A DNA stretch of 10,124 nucleotides from Candidatus Njordarchaeota archaeon (lineage in GTDB: Archaea; Asgardarchaeota; Njordarchaeia; Njordarchaeales; Njordarchaeaceae): assembly GCA_029856615.1 (NCBI GenBank), contig JAHKLF010000034.1, positions 1-10,124 on the forward strand, in the 5' to 3' direction. This document shows positions 1 to 6,245 of this stretch, piece after piece (positions within the stretch are counted from its first letter, which is position 1; every line of letters starts with the position of its first letter). Below the pieces are notes generated by a model, which saw only the letters and a program-made list of their open reading frames with translations, searched no databases and was not told where the DNA came from. A program made the position numbers and the translations under genes.

Positions 1-219
1 GGTAAGAAGGGAGAGATCTACGTTAAAAAAAGGTTAAGAGATCTTCTCGGACTGAAGCCGGGAGATAAAGTCGAATTCATAATTAAGAATGATGTCATTC
101 TATTCAGAAAAAAACCGACTCCTAGGGATCTAATCAACAGAAAGAGGGCTAGAGTGGATGTCGAAGAATTATTGAAGCTGAGGAAGATATTCGAGGAGGA
201 AATGAAAAGTGGCACTTAA
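1..219 (+). CDS. VapB-like AbrB-family antitoxin (5' partial)
   Basis: The frame is open from base 1 and ends in TAA, giving 72 visible residues; the start codon lies left of the window. The visible N-terminal part (GEIYVKKRLRDLLGLKPGD, then KVEFIIKNDVILFR) is the swapped-hairpin AbrB/SpoVT DNA-binding pattern of VapB antitoxins: a short strand, a basic helix, the LGLKPGD turn and two more strands. The remainder is a charged helical tail (about residues 45-72), the usual toxin-binding part. The stop overlaps the following PIN-domain gene by 11 bp, the classic coupled arrangement of vapBC. From family knowledge, the antitoxin would neutralise the toxin and repress their shared promoter, which is not visible here. 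Only a few N-terminal residues seem to be missing. AbrB-type antitoxin is clear; the pairing is inferred from the overlap and gene order. Confidence 0.85.
   Translation, partial: GKKGEIYVKKRLRDLLGLKPGDKVEFIIKNDVILFRKKPTPRDLINRKRARVDVEELLKLRKIFEEEMKSGT
195..200 (+). promoter_or_regulatory. Shine-Dalgarno site of the PIN toxin gene
   Basis: GGAGGA lies inside the end of the antitoxin gene, eight bases before GTG at 209. It fixes the non-ATG start of the toxin and supports translational coupling of the two genes. Confidence 0.75.
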
Positions 220-676
220 ATTATTACTTGATACCACTTTTCTACTTCCGTTCTTTGAACTTGATCTGGGGAGTATAAATGATATAGTAGATGATCTATA
301 CTCTCAGTTATCCGTTCTTTACTTCGCGGAGATATCCATTTGTGAAGCAAAATTTAAGATCATTTCTCTGTATAGGAAAGATATTATTCCGTTTAGCATT
401 GTAAGAAGTTTCTGGGAGAATTTATCAATTCTTAAAGAGGATGAAAAAATTGCCTTCATTCCCTATGATATGCAGATCGATGACAACGTTAACAAGCTTG
501 AATCAGAATTTCCTAAGAAATTAGAGATAATAGATGAAATAATCGTTGCCACAGCAATCACTATAGGTAACCTGTTGACTATTGATGAGGAAATACTGAA
601 TTTGAAGACGAAAATAGAGGAGAAATTCGGTCTCAAGATATACGATCTCAGGGAGATAACCTCATTGCTCGTATAA
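209..676 (+). CDS. PIN-domain VapC-like ribonuclease toxin
   Basis: A 155-residue protein starting at GTG 209, positioned by GGAGGA eight bases upstream and overlapping the antitoxin by 11 bp. It has the PIN-domain layout: a first strand ending in an acidic residue (LLLDTTFLLP, D8), a central acid in SICEAKF (E46), then IIDEIIVATA (D109) and LLTIDEEI (D126). These four acids are the expected metal ligands of a PIN ribonuclease. VapC toxins cleave tRNA or rRNA and are held inactive by their VapB partner; the actual target cannot be read from the sequence. The protein is slightly longer than many VapCs because of an insert around residues 55-95. All four catalytic positions are present, so it looks intact. 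Some archaeal PIN proteins beside AbrB genes may not be toxic, so toxin activity is inferred. Confidence 0.85.
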   Translation: MALKLLLDTTFLLPFFELDLGSINDIVDDLYSQLSVLYFAEISICEAKFKIISLYRKDIIPFSIVRSFWENLSILKEDEKIAFIPYDMQIDDNVNKLESEFPKKLEIIDEIIVATAITIGNLLTIDEEILNLKTKIEEKFGLKIYDLREITSLLV

Positions 677-728
677 TGAATAAAGAATGCGTATAACCAC
701 GAATCTTGTAGCTCAATGTAAATGCATG

Positions 729-762
729 TTACTGGATCAATAACCTAAAAATTATCCAGTAA
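729..762. repeat. Perfect 9-bp inverted repeat between convergent genes
   Basis: TTACTGGAT at 729-737 is mirrored exactly by ATCCAGTAA at 754-762, with a 16-base spacer. It sits in the 96-bp gap between the 3' ends of the toxin gene and the aIF6 gene, 10 bases from the aIF6 stop. It may form a hairpin at the transcript ends or mark a protein-binding site. There is no clear U-tract directly after it, so a terminator role is only a suggestion. Confidence 0.45.
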
Positions 763-772
763 ATTTGTACTG

Positions 773-1471
773 CTATTCTTCTGCTATTAGAATTTCGTAT
801 GCTCTATGCATCTCTAATCCCGTTGTTCTCAGTCCAACAACAACCCCATGAGAATTCACTATTAAACCGCTCCTGATATATGGTGACCCCATATTAACGG
901 TTCCTTTTCCCACTCTGACATTTGCTGTTTTCTTTATGAATTCTAATTCCTCATCCGTCATCATTGGGTGAGTTAGCGCTCCTTTGTTGTTTAAGGCGAC
1001 AACAGTTCCTATAATAGGGAAAGTAAATTTGTATGTAATGACTTCAGTATCCAGCGCATCTTCGATGACTTTTAGAACATGTTTATTCTTCTCAGCTATA
1101 TCCTTGTGAATGAAAGTCACTTTATCATTTACAAGTAGTATGTTTCCAAGCGCGTTTTCATAAGTTTTAAACTCAATTTTCTCTACTGGAACACCCGTTT
1201 TCTCCTCTAAGTTCTTAAGTTCTATATCGGATATCTGAGGCGGTACAAGAATTCCTCTTGAATTAGCTGCTAATAAGACTCCAACGATTGGTTCATCCAT
1301 GACGTTTTGTATAATAATGGGTACTTTGAAGACTTTTTTCATTTCATTTAATAATTTTGGTCTGAAGCCTTCACCCAGAATTACAAACTTATCTGTTGCT
1401 ACTCCAAATGCCCCGATATTCCAGCTTCCCTTATAATCAGCAACAACAAAGTGTCGCTCTTCTTCACTCAA
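773..1471 (-). CDS. eif6: Translation initiation factor aIF6 (50S anti-association factor)
   Basis: The protein belongs to the aIF6/eIF6 family, a pentein-fold factor that binds the large ribosomal subunit and blocks premature joining with the small subunit. Recognisable segments, in order, are NIGAFGVATDKFVILG near the N-terminus, NSRGILVPPQI, ALGNILLVND, VALNNKGALTHPMM, and the C-terminal VNMGSPYIRSGLIVNS with GVVVGLRTTGLEM. These repeat the strand-turn-strand pattern of the five pentein units. I chose TTG at 1471 (232 residues) because GAGGGG lies seven bases before it and this length is close to the usual ~220-230. A longer in-frame version from GTG 1504 adds 11 residues and lacks a ribosome-binding site. 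The gene is single, diverging from rpiA and converging on the toxin gene, whereas in many archaea it sits beside ribosomal protein genes such as rpl31e. Confidence 0.93.
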   Translation of the reverse strand: MSEEERHFVVADYKGSWNIGAFGVATDKFVILGEGFRPKLLNEMKKVFKVPIIIQNVMDEPIVGVLLAANSRGILVPPQISDIELKNLEEKTGVPVEKIEFKTYENALGNILLVNDKVTFIHKDIAEKNKHVLKVIEDALDTEVITYKFTFPIIGTVVALNNKGALTHPMMTDEELEFIKKTANVRVGKGTVNMGSPYIRSGLIVNSHGVVVGLRTTGLEMHRAYEILIAEE

Positions 1472-1478
1472 TAAGGGT

Positions 1479-1484
1479 CCCCTC
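1479..1484 (-). promoter_or_regulatory. Shine-Dalgarno site deciding the aIF6 TTG start
   Basis: On the minus strand GAGGGG precedes TTG (1471) by seven bases. No comparable site precedes the upstream in-frame GTG at 1504, so the TTG start is preferred. Confidence 0.65.
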
Positions 1485-1550
1485 GAAAAGGTTGATGAAT
1501 ACACATCAAAAATCGTTTAACAATAATTAAGAATAATTCGAATATTTTTT

Positions 1551-1556
1551 GGTGAT
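1551..1556 (+). promoter_or_regulatory. GGTGAT-type Shine-Dalgarno site of rpiA
   Basis: GGTGAT ends four bases before ATG 1561. It matches the 3' half of the full SD sequence (GGAGGTGATC), so it sits closer to the start than a GGAGG site would while keeping the same pairing register. It favours ATG 1561 over the in-frame TTG 1549 and GTG 1552, the latter of which lies inside the site. Confidence 0.65.
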
Positions 1557-1560
1557 AATC

Positions 1561-2250
1561 ATGACGCATGTAGATTATGAGAAAATGAAGATTATTGCAG
1601 CTAGAAAAGCTCTAGAGTATGTTAAAGATGGATATGTTCTCGGCATAGGAAGTGGATCAACAGTAAAGTACTTCATTGAATTTTTGGGCGATGCGCTTAA
1701 GAAAGGTCTGCTGAAGGATATTATCGGAATTCCATCCTCGATAGATTCAAGGATTCTTATGTCAAAATACGGAATTCCCATCACTGATCTCTACGAAAAT
1801 CCTGAAATAGACCTAACTGTAGATGGTGCCGATTCAATTCTTTCGGATAAGGGAGTTATCATAAAGGGACTTGGAGGCGCTTTTACTCGTGAAAAAATTA
1901 TTAATTATGCTGCAAAAAAACGTATTATAATCGTGGACGAACGTAAATTAAATAGAGAAGTACCGGTCCCAATCGAGGTTTTACCATTCTCACTAGGATA
2001 CGTCATAAAAACTCTTGATAAAATGGGCGGGAAACCAATTCTTAGGGAAAGTTCAGGTAAAGTTGGCCCATGTATTAGCGATAATGGAAATATAATTCTT
2101 GATGCATATTTTGATATCGACCAGATAACCCCTACACTTGAAATTGAATTAAATAAAATTCCTGGAGTATTAGAGAATGGAGTTTTCGTGATGCGGTGCG
2201 AAGTAATCGTTGGCCTTTCAAGTAATGAGATTAAGATACTAAGGATATAA
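1561..2250 (+). CDS. rpiA: Ribose-5-phosphate isomerase A
   Basis: This enzyme interconverts ribose 5-phosphate and ribulose 5-phosphate in the cytoplasm. From ATG 1561 it has 229 residues, the normal RpiA length. Diagnostic motifs are the phosphate loop GIGSGSTVKYF (about 28-38), PSSIDSR (59-65), DLTVDGADSI (84-93) with both aspartates, and IKGLGGAFTREKI (101-113), which carries the catalytic lysine (K102) and glutamate (E111) known from the bacterial enzyme. Further family segments are IIIVDERKL, PIEVLPF, the SDNGNIILD box and the IPGVLENGVF close to the C-terminus. In-frame TTG 1549 and GTG 1552 would add only a few residues and fit the ribosome-binding site less well. It diverges from aIF6 and is followed 16 bp later by a methyltransferase, probably on one transcript. 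In archaea it usually supplies ribose 5-phosphate for nucleotides and related precursors. Confidence 0.95.
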   Translation: MTHVDYEKMKIIAARKALEYVKDGYVLGIGSGSTVKYFIEFLGDALKKGLLKDIIGIPSSIDSRILMSKYGIPITDLYENPEIDLTVDGADSILSDKGVIIKGLGGAFTREKIINYAAKKRIIIVDERKLNREVPVPIEVLPFSLGYVIKTLDKMGGKPILRESSGKVGPCISDNGNIILDAYFDIDQITPTLEIELNKIPGVLENGVFVMRCEVIVGLSSNEIKILRI

Positions 2251-2266
2251 CAACGAGGAAAAAGAT

Positions 2267-3190
2267 ATGAATTCCTCTACGGAATATCCTTTCAAGCCAA
2301 AATTATTTCCAGTAATAACGGGTTTTGAGGCAGAAAAAATTATTGAATTCGTTGAAAAAGGAAGAAAGGAAATCCCGATTAATTTGAGTTTGGGAAAATC
2401 TGATGATATTATCGCTATGAAGGAGGATGACCATCTTTATTTTACATGGCAATATGAAGATATGAAGAAAATGGTTGTGATCTCTATAAATAGCCTAATG
2501 AGACTACTTAAGCGACCAGAACGCGTATACGCAATTTCGTCAGATGGTAGTTTTATTCACATAGCTAAGGCATCTGAGAATAGTTATTACCAACTAATTG
2601 CGGTGAATCCGAAAAGCGCACCAACTATCGAAATAAATGGTATAAGAATGCATAGAACCAAGGACGTTTTACCCATTATTGATGCTAAAATTAAAGTTTC
2701 TTTACTAAAAATAAGGCCCGGACATGATGTTTTGGACATATGCACGGGATTAGGTTACACCGCTATTTGGGCTAGTAGATTTGGTGGCGATATCATTTCA
2801 GTCGAAAAGGATGCTAATGTCCTCGAGATAGCAGAGTATAATCCATGGAGTATAGAATTATCACAAATTAGAATAATATTACATGACGCTACAACCATCA
2901 TTGAGAAATTCTCTGACGAAAGCTTTGATAGAATAATTAATGATCCCCCACGCTTCTCTGTTGCAGGAGAATTATATTCTGAGAGTTTCTTCAAAGAGCT
3001 ATATAGATTACTCCGCCCTGGAGGTATTCTGTACCAATATACGGGAAGCCCCGAGGAGAAATATCGAGGTAAAAGCATTGTTAAGGGTATTGGCGAGAGA
3101 CTACGAAGTGCTGGTTTCATTATTAAATTTAGTCAGAAAGCACAGGGATTTATTTGTATCAAACCTAAAAAATTTAGGAAATCTTTCTAG
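2267..3190 (+). CDS. COG2521-type archaeal SAM-dependent methyltransferase
   Basis: A 307-residue protein starting at ATG 2267 with GAGGA seven bases upstream. The N-terminal half (1-140) is a separate domain of no recognised function. The C-terminal half is a Rossmann-type methyltransferase: motif I VLDICTGLGYTA (155-166), an acidic residue in ISVEKD (E180), a later acidic position in HDA (D207), motif IV INDPPRF (224-230) and the LRPGGILY strand (249-256). The DPP signature recalls amino-group methyltransferases. NDPPRF followed by ELY..SFF.ELYRLLRPGG is typical of the archaeal family COG2521, whose substrate is not established to my knowledge; I infer rRNA, tRNA or DNA as possibilities. 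It follows rpiA by 16 bp, and its last 17 bp overlap the 3' end of the oppositely oriented nob1. Confidence 0.85.
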   Translation: MNSSTEYPFKPKLFPVITGFEAEKIIEFVEKGRKEIPINLSLGKSDDIIAMKEDDHLYFTWQYEDMKKMVVISINSLMRLLKRPERVYAISSDGSFIHIAKASENSYYQLIAVNPKSAPTIEINGIRMHRTKDVLPIIDAKIKVSLLKIRPGHDVLDICTGLGYTAIWASRFGGDIISVEKDANVLEIAEYNPWSIELSQIRIILHDATTIIEKFSDESFDRIINDPPRFSVAGELYSESFFKELYRLLRPGGILYQYTGSPEEKYRGKSIVKGIGERLRSAGFIIKFSQKAQGFICIKPKKFRKSF

Positions 3191-3701
3191 TACGTTTCTT
3201 GATTAGTTTATAATTCTTAGACCCACAGATAGGACATTCATCTAAAAGTACGTCGAATACTTCCCCACAAACATTACATTTCTTCTTAATCTTGAAGACC
3301 CACTTAATTTTTCTAGGTCTAACTGAAGAAAATGCTATTCCTAAAACACTGCATAGATTCTGGATTGCAAAGTCTTCTGTTAAAACTATCACATCATATT
3401 TCTTCTCCTTGAGATAATATGCGAGCGCAATTATTGATATATCAACTTTTGATATTTCGGCAATACTTCCGATCTCGTGAGCTCTCTTAATTATAAAGTT
3501 AATAATGTTTGTTGGCGGGTTTATTATGGATATTCTTTCAAGAAAAGATTCCAAGAGAAATCGTGATTCCTTGTCCTTTATTTCCCCTAAAACATCTTCT
3601 GGTATAGCTACATAAGCTGTGCTAACTAATCTAGTGAACTCATTACTCCTTAATAATCTAATTAAACTAGATGTATCGGTGACGTAGTATAACTTTTTCA
3701 A
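3174..3701 (-). CDS. nob1: Endoribonuclease Nob1 (rRNA 3'-end maturation)
   Basis: Nob1 makes the final cut at the 3' end of small-subunit rRNA. The protein has a PIN domain followed by a C-terminal zinc ribbon. Catalytic acids, numbered from the TTG start, are D9 in YVTDTSSLI, E40 in PEDVLGEIKD, D87 in ISKVDISIIALA and D110 in VLTEDFAIQN. The FAIQN box is diagnostic of Nob1; the usual TDD reads TED here, with the second acid kept. The zinc ribbon is CNVC (142-145) and CPIC (156-159), followed by a basic tail. I chose TTG 3701 (175 residues) because GGAGGA lies seven bases before it and it starts just after the ferredoxin stop. The ATG at 3734 would overlap that gene by 32 bp and has no such site. 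It is the last gene of a three-gene unit. Confidence 0.92.
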   Translation of the reverse strand: MKKLYYVTDTSSLIRLLRSNEFTRLVSTAYVAIPEDVLGEIKDKESRFLLESFLERISIINPPTNIINFIIKRAHEIGSIAEISKVDISIIALAYYLKEKKYDVIVLTEDFAIQNLCSVLGIAFSSVRPRKIKWVFKIKKKCNVCGEVFDVLLDECPICGSKNYKLIKKRTRKIS

Positions 3702-3702
3702 T

Positions 3703-3954
3703 TCATTGTCCTCCAATTCTGGATACCGCTTCAATAACCTCTTTTTCCACTAGAAATATTGCGAATTCTGGACATATGTATTCGCATAATCGACACTCAA
3801 CGCACTTATCTGGATTAACTACCTTTACAGGGTGATAGCCTTTAGAGTTCATTTCTTCTTTCGAGATAGCTAGGACGCCATGCGGGCATATCCATACACA
3901 CAAACCACAACCTTTGCATCTCTCTTTCTTAATAATTATCTCTCTTTTGCGCAT
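3703..3954 (-). CDS. 2x[4Fe-4S] ferredoxin, KorD-like
   Basis: An 83-residue protein (from ATG 3954) with two complete [4Fe-4S] motifs: cysteines 13, 16, 19 and 23 (CKGCGLCVWICP) and cysteines 51, 54, 57 and 61 (CVECRLCEYICP). The spacing, the KERCKGCGLC opening and the NSKGYHPVKVVNPDKC linker resemble the delta (ferredoxin) subunit of 2-oxoacid:ferredoxin oxidoreductases such as KorD. No alpha, beta or gamma subunit gene is in the window, so it is either an orphan electron carrier or the complex is encoded elsewhere. ATG 3954 is preferred because AGAGG precedes it by eight bases; a TTG at 3987 would add 11 basic residues. The start lies inside the end of the preceding gene (26-bp overlap), and nob1 follows at once, so the three are probably co-translated. 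Confidence 0.85.
   Translation of the reverse strand: MRKREIIIKKERCKGCGLCVWICPHGVLAISKEEMNSKGYHPVKVVNPDKCVECRLCEYICPEFAIFLVEKEVIEAVSRIGGQ
3709..3714 (-). promoter_or_regulatory. Shine-Dalgarno site deciding the nob1 TTG start
   Basis: On the minus strand GGAGGA lies at the very end of the ferredoxin gene, seven bases before TTG 3701. It indicates reinitiation right after ferredoxin translation ends and argues against the longer start at 3734. Confidence 0.75.
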
Positions 3955-4765
3955 CTTTTTCGCCTCTCTTCTTTCTTTCTCGATCAAAAAATCTTAGAAG
4001 AGATTGATCTCTTGCCTTTTCTACATAATATAACAGTTCGGGACTTGTAATCATGTTTAAGAATTCACTTGGATTATTTTTAATGTTAAGTAAATAGTTC
4101 AGAAAAGATTCAGGCTTCATTTCTCTCGACAATCTGGAGAAGACTAAAGAAATATACCATAACATCATGCTTGGAAAATTATCAGATGATATCTTTAATT
4201 TATACTTCTTAAATATAGACAGAATCGCAGGACTTGGATATAATGGCTTTATATTCTCCCGTTTAACACTGATACCGATGTCTGCCACGAGGAAACATAC
4301 AGTATCTTTAGGAATATAGCTTACCAAGTCTAATAACTTTATTAACTTCGTGTTTACGTACAAATAAAGAAAATCTGGTTGTGATTCTAATACATCATAA
4401 ATTGCTTCATCCGTCTTTGAATCTTGGAAAAATTTGGTAATATCATCGATACTTAACTCGTCCAGACAGTGCTTATACGGAACTAACGGTTCTTCCTCCC
4501 ATATCAAACCAATGGGGGTTATAAAATATAACTCGACATCAAAAACATTTAGACTCCTAAGAATTCTTACAGAATCGGGGATTCCCCTAAGTTTTCCTCT
4601 ATTAAAAATCTGTATTGCCGTTAAGGGGATTATTTTGCCAGATTTCACGTATTCTTCAATTGCCTTTCTTAACCCTCCACTAACCATTATTTGTCTTAAG
4701 TCAATTTCCGCCGTTGGAAAACAGATGTCCTTTAGCATTAGCACAAATCGAAATTTTCTTGCCAA
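3929..4765 (-). CDS. Uncharacterised 278-residue protein, possible DUF6884/YaaA-like box
   Basis: I do not recognise this family with certainty. The protein starts at TTG 4765, with GGTGGAGG just before it, and has no signal peptide, membrane segment or cysteine motif. Residues 47-101 hold its most distinctive part: PLTAIQIFNRGKLRGIP, then VELYFITPIGLIWEEEPLVPY and CLDEL. This recalls the 'LY.s..f ... iLSAkyGLl.P...ipPYd.tL' layout of DUF6884/YaaA-like proteins, with the SAkyGL element replaced by TPIGL. That comparison is from memory and is only a hypothesis. Residues 120-165 look like alternating strands and helices (FLYLYVNTKLIKLL, VCFLVADIGIS). The last 70 residues are helical and end in a very basic stretch (RERKKRGEK). 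It is first in an operon with ferredoxin and nob1, so a link to RNA or ribosome maturation is possible but unproven. Confidence 0.8.
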   Translation of the reverse strand: MARKFRFVLMLKDICFPTAEIDLRQIMVSGGLRKAIEEYVKSGKIIPLTAIQIFNRGKLRGIPDSVRILRSLNVFDVELYFITPIGLIWEEEPLVPYKHCLDELSIDDITKFFQDSKTDEAIYDVLESQPDFLYLYVNTKLIKLLDLVSYIPKDTVCFLVADIGISVKRENIKPLYPSPAILSIFKKYKLKISSDNFPSMMLWYISLVFSRLSREMKPESFLNYLLNIKNNPSEFLNMITSPELLYYVEKARDQSLLRFFDRERKKRGEKDAQKRDNY

Positions 4766-4852
4766 TTGCCTCCACCAAAGTTAGCGGAATATCTTTCAGT
4801 CAAATTAAATTGAACACTAAAAATTTTTATCTAGAAATTATCACTTGAAAAA

Positions 4853-4875
4853 GTTACGTAACGGTATTATATAAT
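4853..4875 (+). promoter_or_regulatory. Putative promoter of the MgtC/DUF4010 operon with adjacent palindrome
   Basis: A TATA-like ATTATATAAT lies at 4866-4875, about 45-50 bases before ATG 4919, predicting a start site near 4895 and a 20-25-base leader. Directly upstream is a perfect 10-bp palindrome, GTTACGTAAC (4853-4862), where a transcription factor B recognition element or a repressor site would lie. The gap (4766-4918) also serves the divergent unit to the left; its own promoter is less clear, perhaps the A/T-run near 4821-4836 read on the minus strand. Confidence 0.4.
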
Positions 4876-4918
4876 GTTATGCTAATTTAGACAGTTTAAG
4901 AAAACACCGTGATCAGCA

Positions 4919-6226
4919 ATGGATACAACTATGATCTTCCAAAGTGACTACTTTAAGATAATAATCGGATTCCTAGTAGGAGCGATAATCGGCCTTGAGA
5001 GACAGTTTACTCGTGAAGAAGGCTTAAGCGAGCGTCGTCCTGGTATTAGAACATTTGGGCTCATTTCACTCCTGGGCACCATTACTGCTATTTTAGCAAT
5101 CGAGCCTGGCTTCAAAGAAGCTTTAATATTAGGAGCCATATTCACAATAATTCTAATATTTATGTATTCCGTATTTCGATTCTTATATTACATAAAGGAT
5201 GTCGGCATTACGACTTCTGTTGCGCTCGCTATATCCTACTTTTTAGGCGTACTCGTAGGTTTTAATCAAATAACGCTGGGTATAACTCTATCTATCTTCG
5301 TTACATTCATCTTGGCAATTAAGGAAAGCGTAAGTGAAATTGTAAGGTCATTAGAATATGAAGAAATTAAGTCGGCTCTGCAAATTGGTATACTAGCTCT
5401 GTTATTATTACCGTTGATACCAGATATCGTTGATCCGATATTTGGCGTTATCAACGTAAGAATATTCTTTTACTTTCTTATACTTGTTCTCTTTTTAGGA
5501 TTTCTGGCATATATGGCGCTTAGAAAATTAGGTCCCGCGCAAGGATTAATAACGTTCTCAATAATAGGATCAGTAATTAATTCCGAGGCTGTAACAGTTA
5601 ATCTCGTTCGTTTATATAAAGAAAATCCTTATGGCGAAGAAACAGGAGAGCATAAGATAATTTCTTCAGGAGTCTTATTAGCAAATACAACTATGATTAT
5701 AAGAACGTTGTTCCTAACCATGATATTAGCTTGGGGTGATTTATTTATCATCAGCCGAATAACCGTTGCCTTAGCATTTCCCGTCATTGTAGGGATGTTC
5801 GTGGCTTACTTAAGATTCCATAAAAAATTAAGAAGGATGATTCACAGAATTGAATTAGGTAGTCCATTATCCTACAAAACAGCAACAAGATTCGCTCTGG
5901 TTTTCACTGCTATAGTTTTTATTACTGTAGCATTCGAGCACGTAATACCTAATCTCGGTTTATATGTAGGAAGCATCATTGGAGGCTTTGTTAGTAACGC
6001 TGCAGTAGTTTTATCAATAATGTCTCTTTACTCTGCAGGGAGGATTAATGCTGAAATGGCGCTTACGGCCATAGTTTTGGGAACAATTGCAGCGGTATGT
6101 AATAAACTCTTATATGTTAGAGCTGAGGGAGGAGATATACGATTACTAGTACGGGTAATCGTTGATATTTTAACTCTATTATTAGCTATAATGATTGGCT
6201 TTTATTTCATGAAAATTTCAATTTAG
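4919..6226 (+). CDS. MgtC/SapB-DUF4010 polytopic membrane protein
   Basis: A 435-residue integral membrane protein. The N-terminal MgtC-like part has GFLVGAIIGLERQF (17-30), a charged loop, then RRPGIRTFGLISLLG (39-53), the signature of the family, followed by more membrane segments to about residue 135. The rest matches DUF4010: ALQIGILALLLLPLIPD (153-169), GPAQGLITFSIIGSVINSEA (205-224), and SIIGGFVSNAAVVLSIMSLY (352-371) with GRINAEMALTAIVLGTIAAVCNKLL (374-398). I count roughly 12-14 hydrophobic segments. The function of the fused family is unknown; bacterial MgtC is tied to growth in low magnesium, but transport has not been shown. ATG 4919 is preceded by GTGAT (4909-4913), spaced five bases. 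A phosphatase gene follows 19 bp after the stop, probably on the same transcript. Family is fairly sure; role is not. Confidence 0.88.
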   Translation: MDTTMIFQSDYFKIIIGFLVGAIIGLERQFTREEGLSERRPGIRTFGLISLLGTITAILAIEPGFKEALILGAIFTIILIFMYSVFRFLYYIKDVGITTSVALAISYFLGVLVGFNQITLGITLSIFVTFILAIKESVSEIVRSLEYEEIKSALQIGILALLLLPLIPDIVDPIFGVINVRIFFYFLILVLFLGFLAYMALRKLGPAQGLITFSIIGSVINSEAVTVNLVRLYKENPYGEETGEHKIISSGVLLANTTMIIRTLFLTMILAWGDLFIISRITVALAFPVIVGMFVAYLRFHKKLRRMIHRIELGSPLSYKTATRFALVFTAIVFITVAFEHVIPNLGLYVGSIIGGFVSNAAVVLSIMSLYSAGRINAEMALTAIVLGTIAAVCNKLLYVRAEGGDIRLLVRVIVDILTLLLAIMIGFYFMKISI

Positions 6227-6245
6227 TTCGAAAAAGGTCCTCACA

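Noticed and set aside
18..215. A 65-residue frame on the minus strand
   Set aside because: It is antisense to the AbrB antitoxin, whose motifs are clear, and is hydrophobic/serine-rich as expected for a shadow frame.
1472..1504. An 11-residue N-terminal extension of aIF6 from GTG 1504
   Set aside because: GAGGGG seven bases before TTG 1471 and the usual family length favour the shorter protein. A leaderless start at 1504 is not excluded.
2755..3120. A 121-residue frame on the minus strand
   Set aside because: It lies wholly inside the well-supported COG2521 methyltransferase motifs and is its antisense shadow.
2940..3206. An 88-residue frame on the plus strand overlapping the methyltransferase end
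   Set aside because: It is a shifted frame across the DPPR motif region with no ribosome-binding site.
4434..4784. A 116-residue frame on the plus strand
   Set aside because: It is antisense to the 278-residue gene, and nothing upstream suggests a promoter or ribosome-binding site.
4766..4918. Possible small RNA or tRNA in the longest gap
   Set aside because: I saw no cloverleaf, CCA-like end, box C/D pair or GC-rich fold; AT-rich promoter elements explain the gap.
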